This document shows positions 45,798-58,935 of a stretch of DNA of 64,000 nt, one piece after another (positions within the stretch are counted from its first letter, which is position 1; every line of letters begins with the position of its first letter). A program made the translations under genes and the position numbers. The stretch comes from Timema cristinae (lineage: Eukaryota > Arthropoda > Insecta > Phasmatodea > Timematidae): the NCBI GenBank assembly GCA_039000515.1, contig JBCFYV010000100.1, positions 22,148,305 through 22,212,304 on the forward strand, written 5' to 3'. A model generated the notes under the pieces. It saw only the letters and a program-made list of their open reading frames with translations, was not told the DNA's origin and did not search any database.

Positions 45798-46314
45798 AAA
45801 TATATTTTTTTTTAAATGCATCTTATCATTTATTTAATCTTATTCTACATAAAATAAGATGAATGAAGCGGTTGTGACACTATGTACCGCGCAATGTAAC
45901 CTCAATGACTGCTTCAAAGAAGAAGTGGTCCGTTTCTCTTGCCAAGAGTATTTAAAAAAAAACACGTGATCATGAAGGAAGTCATCATAAAGTGTCTTGC
46001 TGAAATATAAATAGGTTTGTGTTTGTTTATAAACCATGGTGACACTTTCTTTCCAAAGACGCTCGATGAGTGACAAAATGGCTGTAGGAAAAAGTGGATG
46101 CATTTTTTTTTTTTTTAAAAAGAAAGAAATTAAATAGAAATAGAAAAACTATAAGAATTCAGTGTATAATATCAATAAACTATAGGTGGAAGCTCAGCCT
46201 TTAAACTACGTAGTTACATATCCTTAAATTATCTTTTAAGTCTTTAAAATATTTAATTATATTTAATTTCACTGCGTATACTTAATCACGTGACATCGTG
46301 CCAACTAGTTAGAG
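45798..46314. other. Intergenic, nothing recognised
   Basis: The minus frame 45840-46103 has no family resemblance. Confidence 0.35.
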
Positions 46315-46535
46315 CCCCTCTTTGGTGGAAGGATTAGAATGTCGATGACGGGTTGATCGAAGTTCAAATCTCGGTCGAGTGTACTGAGGGTAGTTTTACT
46401 AAATAGTTTTTCACTCTCCCTCCACGCGAATGTGGGTACATTTTCTCTAAATATAGCTTTACTTATCCTTAAAACTATTAGCGTAACTAATACATAATCG
46501 CATAAGCAAAACGGGTAGTAAGACACGGTGCAAAA
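46315..46535 (+). mobile_element. SINE family A, old copy with deleted head part
   Basis: CCCCTCTTTGGTGGAAGG, CGAAGTTCAAATCTCGGTCG, CTCTCCCTCCACGCGAATGT, AACGGGTAGTAAGACACGGT. Confidence 0.85.
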
Positions 46536-46955
46536 AAAGAAAAAAGAGTAATATAATCCCATTTTCATATGAAGTGCCTTTTAGAAAATATAGACTTCTT
46601 TTGCTGTCACAATTGATGACATTTTACTATATCGTCAGGGTTATTTTATTGGTATTGATAATATCCATCAAAAGTAACAGCTGTATATTATATGACTTGA
46701 CGTATGAACACATTAATCACCATATATTGAGAAGCTTTTCTAGCTATCAAATAAGAAGGCCCTATTAATGATAATGGGACTGTATGATACTTTGTCCAAT
46801 CAAGCTCAATGAAGTAAAACACTTTTTTTTTAAATCTGTAAACATAATCAACATTTTCTCATTTTATTTTTCTACTTTTAAAAAAATATCAAAATAGCAA
46901 TATAATTTATTTAACTAAGTTTTCGGGATATTACTATTTATTCATATAAAACAGA
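46536..46955. other. Intergenic, nothing recognised
   Basis: No feature supported. Confidence 0.35.
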
Positions 46956-48430
46956 AAGTGTGTGTGTGTGGGTGTCCAGAAAAATATTAGCTACTTCTAG
47001 ATGTGCTGGAATGCTGACATTTGGCGAGCAAGTAGGCCTATAGACCATAAAAGTATAAAAATTGGAAGTTTCAAAATGGAGCTCTGTGAAATGGGGGTTA
47101 TAAAAAGAAAAAACTTTATAAGTGAGTTGGAAATTTAAAATTTGGCAGTTAGAGGAACCACTTCAAATAAACAAATAAGTCTTTAAATTTGAGATGTCTT
47201 TGTAGAAGTTGGTTTTATAAGAGAAGGCTAAGAAAATGAAATGAGGCAGGCATCTATGAACCACTTCAAACAACCAGAAATTTCTGTAAATCAAAAATTT
47301 AAAAAATGTATCTCAGGGAAAAATAGCTACGGTTGCGTGGGGCTATAAACATGGGGAGGAGGGGGGGGGGGGTAGGTACTTGTACCACTCCAAACAGAAA
47401 TAATAGTATTAACTTTTTTTATTTAAAAAAAAGAACAGGGAAATTGAGGGCGGGAGGAAGGTTTGAGTCCCCCTAAAAATTTCCAAAATTAGTTTAAAAA
47501 AAACTGTTTGTTATGGTATAAAATTGAAATATTATGCATACATGTTGAGCCCTCTGGCCGTTAATCTCAGCTTTCTAGAGCAGTCTAACAATTTTAAATC
47601 TCAAAATGGTGTTCGAGAAACGGCCGGTGCTGGATATTACCAAAACTAATATTAGCAACCACCAGCCAATGGCATAAGGACATCATATTTGACGAGGAGC
47701 TAGGGAAACCAGCGCAGAGCCTCAAGAAAGTCTTAAAATTTTAAATCTCTAAGCAAGGGTCAGTGAAATTGGGTAAAGAGATATAAATTTCCAAAACTTA
47801 TAGAAAAATAAGCCCATTTTAATGTGGTAGAAATTGAAACTTAGCAGGAAGCTCAAGGAACTAACTCTATATAATTAGAAATATATGACATTTTTTAATT
47901 TTAAAATAAAATTCTTGTAAATTACAAGAAAAAAAAACCTTCTTGTTTTGGTATAAAGTTGAAATATTTTCAAGCCGGTAGAAAAACTACTTCAAACGTT
48001 CATAAAATACTGAAAATTCGGAGTTTCCAAATTGCTCCCGAAAAATGAAAGGGTCTAAATCTCCCAAACAAATACATTTTTCTTGATATAGTATAAACTT
48101 TAAATTCAGTCAATAGCCAAATGATGTCTAAACATAAGGATTTTCAAACAGTAAGCTTAGGATATGGGAAAGCTTGAAATTTATACAACTAATATAAAAT
48201 ACTACTTTTCACTTTGGTAGAAAATTAAAATTTGGCATGAAGGTAAAGGAATCATATCTGAAAAACAAAGAATTATTCAAATTTCTTGATTAAAAAAATT
48301 CGCTATTTATGAAACGGGCAGTTTCATTATTGTGATGCAATATATATACACCTCCATATAAGTACAATTTTCAGCAAAACATCAAACTTTTCCTCCCACC
48401 CCTAAGAATAATTCCGTACACGCCATTGGA
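46956..48430 (+). repeat. Degenerate long tandem array (about 170-190 bp units)
   Basis: Recurring order of words: AAAATTTGGCAG or AAACTTAGCAGGAAGCTCAA, GGAACCACTTCAAA or AACTACTTCAAACGTTCATA, AAATTTC-AAAAT, TGGTATAAA-TTGAAAT. At least seven diverged units. It opens with a GTGTGTGTGTGTGGGTGTCC run and closes near CGTACACGCCATTGGACTG, which looks like a transposon end, so the array may be the inside of one element. Confidence 0.6.
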
Positions 48431-48689
48431 CTGATCCTTCTGGGAGCGGATGTCTCGACGCTGGCGACTGGTACTGAGCGAGGGGTTAGAAATGCACCCA
48501 TCAATCTTCCCTCCCCTCTATCTTGAGGGGATGGCAAAGTATGGCTAGCATTGGTCCCTCTTCTCCCCTAATCACACCTGAACACACCTGTGAACACGCC
48601 CAGTATTCATCTTCCTGAACAGTCGTCTAGACTGAATCCCCGACCGCGGTTACAGTCCAATTTGCAAAGAAAGGACCATTTGGATTTAT
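48431..48689. other. GC-richer intergenic patch
   Basis: GGGAGCGGATGTCTCGACGC and CACACCTGAACACACCTGTG lie here. No frame or repeat identity. Confidence 0.35.
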
Positions 48690-49006
48690 TATTATTATTA
48701 TTATTATATATTACTTATTATTATTAGAAGTGCGTCTTACTACCCGTTCGGGTTATACGCACTTACGCTAATGTGTAATGGTAGGGTGATTGCGAGATGA
48801 AATGGAGGACCTACAGTTTAACGTGGAATCCGAACCACGGGGGAGGCCTGGACTCCACACATTCACAAGTTGTGATTAATACACATCTTGTCAGAGGTGA
48901 AGGAAGGGTTGGGCAATCAGATAAATCTGTGCCGGGACCGAGGATTGAACCCCGGATCCCCTGCACATAAGTCTGACACCTTACCCCTAGACCACCAGGT
49001 CATCGT
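48690..49006 (-). mobile_element. SINE family B, full-length copy
   Basis: (TTA)n tail, GTGCGTCTTACTACCCGTTC, body GGACCTACAGTTTAACGTGG, head complement CCCCTAGACCACCAGGTCAT. Confidence 0.93.
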
Positions 49007-49937
49007 GAAAGTAGATATAACTTTATAGTTGTCGAGTAAGTTTTGTTTCGACAGATTTTGATAATAATCATTGATAAACTCTTTTGAATGATTTATTTTG
49101 GTCTATTCAGAAATTATTATAACTAAATTTTGTTGCGAATCATCTTATTAAATACCAAACGGTAAGATTTGGGACTAAGAAGAAGGAAAAAGTTTTTATT
49201 TGGCATATTTGGTTCGTATTCATACCAAAAGTCTTATTTCACGCAAAGATTAGATTAAAAACTAATTCAACGACAAACTTTGTCAAAGATTAGCCGCCAA
49301 ACGACTGACGATTAATAAAGAGTAAGTATTTTTGGAATGTTTTATTTGGGTCTATTCAGCTTTTGAGGTTAATCATCCTATTAAACCAAAAGGTACAATT
49401 TAGAATTAAAAGTCAAAAGTCATCTTTAAGAACTAATTTGGAGACAAAAGTTATCTTTTTGAATTATTATTATAAGATCCATCTGTAAACGCTTCTGTAA
49501 TGTTTTCTTGTGATCCAGCGGTCACTAACCTTTTTTAGGATCCAATTTAGACTTGTAAAAAATCCCACGATTACCGATCGTTTCTCTACTCTACTTTTGA
49601 TTCTTTTTTTTATATATATATTCTACTTATATTTATTTCTTAGAATAAACCTTTCTCAAATAATTTTGTCACCATTCATCTAGAAAATAACAAAATAAAA
49701 TAAAATGTATATTTTCAAATATTCATTTAGTTTTCTTTTAACAATACCGAATATGACACATCAAGGTTGTTTTGATTGCATTTAAAATGTAAGGATATAT
49801 AGTATATCTACATTAGGAGTGTAGGTAAGTGAAGCTAGCAGAAGGCTCTTTATTTAAAACGTTGGATGGAAGTATTACTGACTTACTCTTTGGAATCAAG
49901 AACTGGAAAGTTCATTGACGCACTTACAAAAGTAAGT
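49007..49937. other. AT-rich intergenic with weak internal repeats
   Basis: TTATTTTGGTCTATTCAG (49091) and TTATTTGGGTCTATTCAG (49343), each followed by similar words, suggest an old tandem duplication of about 250 bp. Confidence 0.5.
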
Positions 49938-51640
49938 TACCTATCTCTATCTTGAGCTAGTTCTATCCAGTTCACCTCATTACACCCTATCTCTATCAGA
50001 TCTACTCTAATGTTATCCTTCCATCTAGGTCTTCCCAATGGTATCTTCCCATTGGGGTCGGTCAATACCCTAAACAAGGTTCTAGAATCTCCCATTCACG
50101 CTGCATGTCCTGCCCACCTTAATCTACGAGATTTAATCATCATATCAATGCCTTGTGATGAGTACAATGTATGTAACTTATCATTCTGAAACCTCCCCAC
50201 TCTCCAGTAACCTCATCCCTCTTTGGACCAAATATCTAACTAAAGACCTTGTTTTCGAACACCTTAAATTTGTTTTCGTCATGTAAGGTAAGAAACTATG
50301 TTTCACACCCAAAGAGAACAGTCAGTATAATTGTTGTTTCGTATATTCTGAGTTTTACATTCCTGACATCAGGCCAGATGTCAACAACTTACTGACCGAG
50401 TTGTAGCATGCATTCTTTTCCTAATTTTCAATATAATATCGTTATTGTTAGTTAAAGTTGTTCCTAAATATTTAAACTCAATAAATAACACTGTCAAATG
50501 ATATGCTGTTCGCACTATCTCAAAATTATCAATCCCAATGTTTATTCTCTGAGTGATCATATACTTAGTCTTTTCAGCGTTCACTTCTAAACCTATTTCC
50601 TTACTAACCTCTAAAAAGTTCTACATCTCTTGCAACGGATTCTTACTACTGTAAAACAAAGATAAACCATATGTGTATCTTAATAGCGGCATTGTACTGT
50701 TTAATGTAAATCCTTCCCTATTCTCTCGTATTACTTCTATTAGCATACTCAAAGGCTCGATTAAAAAGTAATGGGGAAAGTGCATTTCCTTGTTTCAACA
50801 CATTATGTATTTCGAAAGTATCTGATAAGTAACATACAACTCCTAACCTTCCATGAGTATCAGTCAAACATACCTTCATTACAGTGGCGGCTCGTAGCTA
50901 AAATTAGTGGGGGTGCTGCTCCAGAAATTGTTTAGCCTTTGTTTTCAAATTGTGTAAAAGGAAAAAAAAACATGTATAAAAAGAAAATGTATTCAGGAAC
51001 TTGATAAAATCTTTAAAAAAAATTTTTTTTACTTACTTCAACTTAAATTGTTACATTTTAAGCTTGATCTATTCATTTAAAAATGAAATCCATTCTTCTT
51101 GTTTTAATTTGCGCAAAAAGTTCAATAATTTTCTCCTTGATCTCTGGATGACAATTGAGGGTATCACATTCAAGAATATAGTACACGGTTTTTAAGCACG
51201 ACACACGCTGAGTAAAAAAAAACTTCCTTCAACCATCATGCCAGAGCCGGCACTGCGAGAGCAACAGTGCTCTCTCTACCTGGGAGTAACGCCTTCCTCC
51301 CCACCTCCCTTCTATGTGCGCATGCGCACAAAAATCAAACACCAAGTCGTTGGCACTGTGAAGCGCACAGTTCCATACAAAGATTTTTGTAACTTTTTCA
51401 TAAACTGGGGGACGGCTACTGAGGTACTGACATTAAGCTTAAGGAATAAATATTGTACTACAAAAATAAAGAAAGAATTAAAGAAAAACGGACTCATTAT
51501 ATTAAATGTTATCGATGATATAAAGTGGAAATGAGGGGTGCTGCAGTTCCGAAGTGCCTATACACGAGCCGCCACTGCTTAATTAGCTTGACAAGCTTTT
51601 TGGGCATTTCAAACGTGACTAAACTTGTATATTATACTAA
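49938..51640 (-). pseudogene. LINE endonuclease-RT fragment, interrupted by a MITE
   Basis: Minus-strand reading from 51640 gives MPKKLVKLIK. After the MITE come CLTDTHGRLGVVCYLSDTFE, then KQGNALSPLLFN, the RT palm motif that precedes the catalytic region. Later come GLEVNAEKTKYMITQRINIG (50600-50540), FKYLGTTLTNNNDI (50480-50430) and the GRPRRRWE-like end near 50040. Numerous stops and shifts; the YADD box region is degraded. It is the common arthropod RT with a C-terminal WxGHxxRM module. Clade (RTE- or Jockey-like) not resolved. Ends where the 37990-38540 fragment ends, so both are 3'-anchored copies. Confidence 0.8.
50882..51576. mobile_element. hAT-type MITE, copy 2
   Basis: CAGTGGCGGCTCGTAGC at left, CACGAGCCGCCACTG at right. 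Flanks CTTCATTA (50874-50881) and CTTAATTA (51577-51584) form an 8-bp duplication with one change, inside RT coding sequence. About 87% identical to 24420-25265 over the right third, and shorter by about 150 bp in the middle. Confidence 0.92.
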
Positions 51641-52681
51641 CGATATTTAAAAAGTGCACAAGGACTCAAATACAATGTTTTTAATCGCACAGTTGTCGAG
51701 ATGAGAATATATTGTAGTTAATGAACCTTATATCCTCTTTGTGTGTATGTATAATACGAAATCCTGTTGATACACTGCAACTAGTGGAGAAAGTTGCGTT
51801 GGAAGGGGGCAGTTATTACTTCTGAAGCAGACATTCGTAAATCAATATTATTTACTGATCAGAATGCAAAAGTTTGGTTGTTAAAGACTTTTAATTTTTT
51901 GCATGTATACTTTTTAGTTTCCTTAGTTTGTAAAGTATGCGTTTGATTTATTTAGCCTTATTAGTTCAGTACAGAATTAAGTATTAAGGTGTAAAAATGG
52001 AATATCAAGTTGAAAATGTGTGAATTTATATAACTAGTATCATGGAATAATAATCCGTTGAGTCTCAAAAAATCCGCCTATGCAAGTCCACAGTTGCGGA
52101 AAAGAGGAAGCTATATTGGATTTTTACTTTTTCGAGTCTAGTGGCTGAACAAAATATGGTAGAAAGATAAAATTTGCATAGAAACACTAATTACATCATT
52201 TATGACACGAATAGTATGTATTATATTCATAACACATTTTTATCACACTGCACAGGCTGCTTTCTGGAGTATGGTACCGAGAAAAAGACAAAAATTTGGT
52301 TAAGAAGCTGTTTTTTATTATCAAGAGAGATAGTACAAAAAAAAATGTTTAAGACAAAAGTTATGAAGGGATAAAAATTACATAGAAATAATCCTTAGTA
52401 CATTGGTATAGTTGGAAATGAGAACCATAAATGGATACAACAATATGGAATAATACCACGCGTGCGATGCAGCCTTACAAAACGTGGCCTGTTACAACAC
52501 TCTTGTTTGTTTGGCGCTCAGTGAACACGTGCAAGTTTGGACGTGTCACTTTAAAAAAAAGAGGCAGTTGTTGCAGTTTTATTTTCTTTATATTACAATA
52601 TGTTTTCCGCTAGGTGTTCGGGTGTTCGGATGGTCGTGCGTGTTATTAATCTGTGTGTGATTTTATATTGAATACGTTACA
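51641..52681. other. Intergenic, nothing recognised
   Basis: No family resemblance in the 60-66 codon frames. Confidence 0.4.
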
Positions 52682-55600
52682 ATGGAATGTGAATTGTGTG
52701 TTATTTGCAAGAGTAAATTCAAAGAGGGTGACAAGTCTTTTGATGTGAAAATTGGTCAAGAAAATATTAGGAGAATTAGTGTGCTACAAAAAGATGGAAT
52801 TTATAATCTACTTGTAGGGAAAAAATCAGTGAAGCTGCTGGAGAATTGTAGAAAAGGATTACACTCAAAGGGTGAAAAACACGTACCAGGAGGAAAAATC
52901 TAGACAGTATCTTAGAAGAGGTGGATTAAAGCTATAACTACAAGACAAAAGTGTTTGTTTTGTGGGAAACTCGCGGTTGTTATAATAAGAAGCACCCTAA
53001 TCGAAAACTGGTAGTCAGAGAGGCAACGACTTTGAAGTTAAAGAAGAACACAGCAGCGTTCTGCGCAAAACAAGCTGATGATTGGGGACAAATTGTTCTT
53101 TCAAGAATAAACGCTGTAATATATCTAGTTGCTGTTTGCTATCCTCTATTTAGTAGGCTTGGATCTGTACCCCCATGTAGCAGAGGTGTGTAAACCAACA
53201 CTAATTCACTAGATGCAACTAAATCAGAGAGATCCACCAAATTGTGTGAGTATCTCATAAGAGCTACACAGGTAAAAGCATGAAAAATAATTTAGATGAT
53301 CACAACGGAGATTCTGTCGTTTTTCCCTCCCTCAGGTGGAAAACGAGGTTGTCATTTGTTTCCGTGTTATTGCTTCTCGTATTTTGAATAAGTGGTAAGG
53401 GGGCCGTCTCAAAAGCCAAAGGTATGAAAGAAAGAGAATTGTTGAGGCAGCCGCAATTACTATCAGAGAGGACATTTGTTCATGTTGGTATGATTGCGAC
53501 ACATATCCAAGCACCAAGGTGATGGCTGAGGGAGGATGCGAAATTATACCAGAAAATCTTCAAAGCTTTCTTTGTGAAGTGAAGAGGCCGAAAAGAGGAA
53601 AAGAATGTGCTTCCAGAAAACGAATTGTAGTTGCCAAATCAATCATTGCTGCAGCTAGACCGTTACAGATTGGTATTGGTGTTTTACTGAACAGGAAAGC
53701 CAGATCTCGCACCTTAATTGATATACTTGCCAATATCGGTGTCAGTGCAGGGTATAGGGAGATTATAATGTATGAGTCATCTGTTACTGTGTTTGTGCCA
53801 GCAAGCGTGGGAGAAAGCGCATTTGTGCAGTTTGTTTTAGACAACGCCGACCACAATGTATGCACAATGGACGGGCACGGCACTTTTCATGCTATGGGAG
53901 GTATTAAGTGTGTAACGCCAGCAATTAAAGTGCATCCTGCACCTGTGGTTCCTCGACCAATAGTATGTCTGACGACTACTGATGTAGGGGACTTTGGAAC
54001 TTTGAAGATAATCCCATATGACTTTAAAAATAAATGTGAACTAAACTTGATTACTTTCAAGGATGTTTCTTTAGTGTGAATTGATGGAGGAGACGCAGCA
54101 AAGGCCCGTTACCTTGACCTATTGTGGATAACAGGACCTTTATGTAGTGCCGATTCCTATCCTTCTTGGGGCGGATTCATGGAGGCGTCAATGGAGAATG
54201 ATCCTTGCCCCTATTCAACTTCAACGGTGCTTCCTCTGCTCTTCGCTAACTTGGCTTCTACTAATCTGTCGACGATCTACACTTGTCTTCACTATGCCGC
54301 TTAGGAGTATAAAAGGCAGAACCAAAAGTTGTACGTGGTTACTTTCGACCAACCATTGTACAATAAACCTCTGGATATTGTGTCTTCTGCATCTAAGGAT
54401 AGTGTCTTCTTCATCTAAGGATAATCCTCTTAACCACATTGCGATTCGCTTAGGTAGTTTCCACCTTTTAATGTCTTGTTTGGGAGCTGTTGATTATCTC
54501 TTGGAAGGTAGTGGCATTGAAGAATTATGGAAGAAAGTGTATTCTAGAAATATTGTAAAATATATGATCACAGGGCATGCCTATTCCAGGGCCGTGCAAG
54601 CCCACTCCCAAACACAGCTGTCTATAGCTACAATTTTTTAGATATTTTTTTAGAAGAAAATCTTATTGGTTCAGAAGAAATAGTTGACATACAATAAAAA
54701 TTTGAAGATCCGTTGTGTAATAAAAAAACTCAATTGCAAGTGCTGTGACATATCCTTCATTAGTTTCTATAATATCTCCACCAGAAAAAAGAGGAATCTA
54801 TTAATAACCGCACTGCAACACTGTGGATTAAATACTTTGTAAAGTTCAAATTATGCGTATGTTAATAATTGCAGAGAGAACTTGTAATTGGTGCTTGCAC
54901 TTGCATGCAATACAGTGTATGCTACCACATTTGCATCGGCGGGTCATATTCACTACGCCAAATTAGCCCATGTGTACCTTCAAAACATTATGCAGTTGAA
55001 AGAACACTCGTCAACAACTATTGATTTTGAGAGGTTGTTAAAAAAGGTTGTTTTTTTACAATACACAGAACCAACATGATTTGGAGTGGAACCTGGACCA
55101 ACATGGTCATTGAGCAAGCGTTTATGAGATCACTGAAGGTTCAAGGAGGATTAACCCATGGGCGTGGTGTGACAGATCTCTCCTTGTCTTGCTGGGAGAA
55201 TTCAATGCCTGCATGTATGCAAGTGACAGAAGCAATAGAATCATTTTGTGACGTTTCCTCGGTAAATTCTGATCAGCATGTGGAGCTGAAAGATTCTCGC
55301 CAGAGTCGGAATAATACAGATAGAAAGATATTTATGAAATGGTTAAGGTAGCACTCTTAATTTGAAGGCTCTCCCGGAGCCTTCGTATCATTGAACAATG
55401 GTGTAATAGGGGATTCATCTCTGAACTGTGATGTGGCTGTGAATGTAAGCAATGCCTCAATGAAAGCTACTGTTGTAAAATCATTTATACAGGCCCACTT
55501 TCAGTGCAAAAACAAAGTAAAGATTCTGACAGCCATGAGCAGAACTGTAAAGATAGATGGACAGAATTTGGTAGCTAATCCCAATTAGCTTTTCCACCAT

Positions 55601-56510
55601 ATTATTTTTGTTGTGAGAACGGAAGAAGAGTTCGAGCTATGCTTGAAATATGAACTTTTTCATCATCCCCCTGCTCTTTGCAATGACCTGACTATTCGAT
55701 AAGGAACTGAGTCTTCTCTTGCTGCTGTGCTAGAGAATAGTTATCCTTTGAGTGAAAGCCTACGACAAAGTCCTATTTACGTTATAGACGGTAGGGATTT
55801 GCTTGACAGAGTAATTGGACCAAAATTAGCTAGTTCCTTTCAAATTTATTGCTGGTACGTTGATTTCGTAACTAATAACTATGGCACTAATAGTAATATT
55901 GTATTCGATGGATACAATTCTGGACCCAGTACTAAAGATATTGAACGTATGAGACGATCAAAGAGCACCCCAGTGAAGAGTGCTGTGAGTCTTACAACGA
56001 TAGCAGCTACATTGCAACAAGCATTCCTTTCAAATTCCCCAAACCAGTCGAGATTCATATATCTTCTTTCTGCTGAGCTAAGATCCGCCAGAATTCAAGT
56101 ATTTCAAGAGCCCGCTGACGCAGACACCATGATCATAAACAGAGCCATCAATATATCACGCGAGGGCTTACGATCAGTTGTGGTTGGAGAGGATACAGAC
56201 TTAATTGTGTTGCTGATTTATCTTGCAGATACTACCTCAGATTTCGGCTTGCTTGGTCCAGGTTCACAAACGCGTCAAATAAAAATTTTCAGTAGTCAGA
56301 ACCTTCAGAAGGCTCAGATGTAACTAAAAATATTATATTTATTCATGCAATAACAGGATGTGATACAATCTCTTCGATGTTCAGGAAAGGAAAACGGACT
56401 GCTTTCAATCTTTTGAAGAAGGAGAAGAATTGCTTATTTTCAACGAGAGGACATCCTCTGCTGAACGTAATTGTTGTACATAATGGCCTCCCCTGGCATT
56501 TGTGGTGGAT
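52682..56510 (+). pseudogene. Repeat-borne unclassified protein with FEN1/PIN-like C-terminus, broken
   Basis: Pieces in several plus frames form one large protein of a family that is widespread and repetitive in arthropods and cnidarians; I do not know its mobile-element class. N-terminus 52682-52903 has CELCVICKSKF. Next comes a CLFCG / NRKLVVREATTLKL / DDWGQIVLSRI block (52940-53190). A middle block is 53420-54079 (IIAAARPLQIGIGVLLNRKA, DGHGTFHAMGGI). Then LDLLW (54113), NPLNHIAIRLGSFHLLMSC and GHAYSRAVQAH (54425-54610), IWSGTWTNMVIEQAFMRSLK (55077 on), YVIDGRDLLDRVI (55780 on), FDGYNSGPSTKDIERMRRSK (55905 on) and VVVGEDTDLIVLLI (56178 on), with FIHAITGCDT in another frame (56338 on). The DxD-type VGEDTDL and HAxTGCDT motifs suggest a FEN1/PIN-like nuclease fold. 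More than six stops or shifts. Confidence 0.7.
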
Positions 56511-57499
56511 AAGTGTGTAGCAACCGGAAAAAGAGATCGAAGTTGGGGAAGACAAAAGCGAGGACACAGTGGAAGATCCTGAAGAGAGGACCTCAGCAGG
56601 ACGTCGCCGCCGAAGCACTACTATACCACCGAGGGGCCTCCTACCTGCCGAGTGCGACGCTCTTGTTGAAGCCTTCATTGGTTAGTAGTGCAGTTCTAAA
56701 TTTTTATAACGTTATTCTGTATTTATGACGACCTTCAGTAGAGAAAGACTTAACAATAAGCTACGTGTTATGCCCTGATTGTTGCCAACTAGAATTTTCT
56801 CGACCAGCCATTGATATAGCCGAATTTGTTTTCTTCGCATCAGACACACTTCCCACCCTCCATTACTTTCCTAAGTATAAGTATTTATACTTTATTTTTA
56901 GTGATCTATAACTTTTATATGAAACATTTTTCGATTCCATCCTTTATAATAAAAACTGTTTCGGAAAATATTTGTTTAGCTTTACACTAAGTATAGTGTA
57001 ACATTAAACTGGCTGTATATTAATATAATTATATAAAATGCTCACACCTTCCTATGGTAGCTTTGCCAACAATATGAAATGCCTTTTTATCAAAACAGTA
57101 TTTATCTAGCTTCTTTTATATTGCCGCTAACATTGAAAAAGCAAAAATTCAAAATGGCTGACTACTACCCGCCATAGCGGATTTAGCGCAATTGGGATTT
57201 TGTGGGACTCAAATGGTTTTGTGTTCCAAGATATAATTTCCATACACACACCAAATTTCAGCTTGATGTTCCGTTTTTCCCTTATATTGCCTAATAATGA
57301 GTATTTGTACTGGACTATATGCATTCATTACGAGTTTTTGTATAAATCCTTAGGTAATAGTTTTGTAAATTTGAAGTAAATTTTTTAGAATCTTTAGGTA
57401 ATTTTATAGATCAAATTTTTTATCACTTTTAGAACAGCATAGTGTAGGCCTTGTTCATAATCACTAATGGCATCCATTCTGTATAGAGGGAAATAAATA
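56511..57499. other. Intergenic, nothing recognised
   Basis: 56513-56690 may be the remaining tail of the preceding protein. 56800-57480 is AT-rich without signal. Confidence 0.35.
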
Positions 57500-57507
57500 T
57501 TATTATA

Positions 57508-57542
<35 letters not shown>

Positions 57543-57807
57543 GCACCGCGTCTTACTACCCGTTCGGGTTATACGCACTTACGCTAATGTGTAATGGTAG
57601 GGTGATTGCGAGATGAAATGAAGGACCTACAGTTTAACGTGGAATCCGAACCACGGTGGAGGCCTGGCATTCCCCACATTCACAAGATGTCTTGTCAGAG
57701 GTGAAGGAAGGGTTTGGTAATCAGATAAATCTGTGCCGGGACCGAGGATTGAACCCCGGCCGCCAGCACAGAAGTCTGACACCTTACCCCTAGACCACCA
57801 GGTCACC
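57500..57807 (-). mobile_element. SINE family B, full-length copy with 12-bp target duplication
   Basis: (TTA)n tail, complete body, head complement at right. Flanks GGGAAATAAATA (57488-57499) and GGGAAAGAAATA (57808-57819). Confidence 0.95.
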
Positions 57808-57819
57808 GGGAAAGAAATA

Positions 57820-58734
57820 GAGGGGAGAATAAATCAAGACGGACGATGTGATGTTTTTCTTATCTTGAAGCCCCCAATCCCCCCAAGTAGCAGCCATTTT
57901 GCAATGGCCCAAACGAATACTTACAGCTGTGCTGGGGGAATCTTATTTGTTATTTGAGTATGGGGAGAGATGGAAGTTTGCAAAAAAAAAAAAAAAGAAA
58001 AAGAAAGAGAGGTGGCCGGAGACCTTGTAACAACACATTTATGAAAATTGGATGCCCCCAGGAACTATTTGGAGTGATCCTTCTTCGGTAAATTAAAAAA
58101 AAATAGGATTGTATTTTGATGCAAGACTGACTTTCATTTGAGCATATCAGAGGGGGATGAAATAATTCGAGAGGGAATCAAAAGTATTATTCCGGGAATG
58201 GGGGAGGGACAATGTCCCCGTTCCCTTCACTTCTGAATGAAAGCATGGCCAGTGTATAAAGCCTACGTCTGTCCCAGGAAAGGAGCGTGTTTTCATGCTA
58301 CTGTCACCACTGTTGTGTGTTTCATAACACGTCCTGCTCTGTGTGAATGTTTACCGGACTGACGTCCCAACACATCCCGACGGTTTGATTACCTCCTCTC
58401 CACCCCTTCTTTCTTTACACGATCATGGACCACTTTTTGTGAGCATTGCTGCACTTTATTTCCCTCGCGTCTCCAGGAAGCTAAGGATGAAATCATTTCC
58501 TCAAATAGGAGAGGGGAGGGGGGGGGAAAGCTCTAAACGGCAACTTTACTCACTTCACTTTTGTTCCACGAGTAGCCATTACATGATAGTAAAAAAAAAA
58601 AACCTGAAGGAAACTAATCCAGAACCAAGAACGAAAATCCTGATTTTCTATCTTATAACCTTAAGTAACCCCTAAAAATATTCTGATTAGATTTAGCTGT
58701 TGCATTTTTCCCAATGTCTTAGTATTCATTAGGA
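57820..58734. other. Intergenic, nothing recognised
   Basis: Poly-A and poly-G short runs. The 110-codon frame 58343-58675 has no family resemblance. Confidence 0.35.
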
Positions 58735-58935
58735 CTATACGTGTACATTTTACAATAATGGTGTAAGATATGAGGAGGGTAGGGTTTTAGATGTAATACA
58801 CCCACATTTACGTAGAGGGAGAATGGAATACCGTTTAGGATAACCTCCCCTCAGTAGATCCACCCACCAGTCAAACTTCAAACTCTCCATCAATGACAAT
58901 CTAGATTAATAACTTGACAATTAAACCACGTTCCC
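58735..58935 (-). mobile_element. SINE family A, old degenerate copy
   Basis: CACCCACATTTACGTAGAGG, GAATGGAATACCGTTTAGGA, TCCCCTCAGTAGATCCACCC, CAATGACAATCTAGATTAAT follow family order. Confidence 0.65.
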
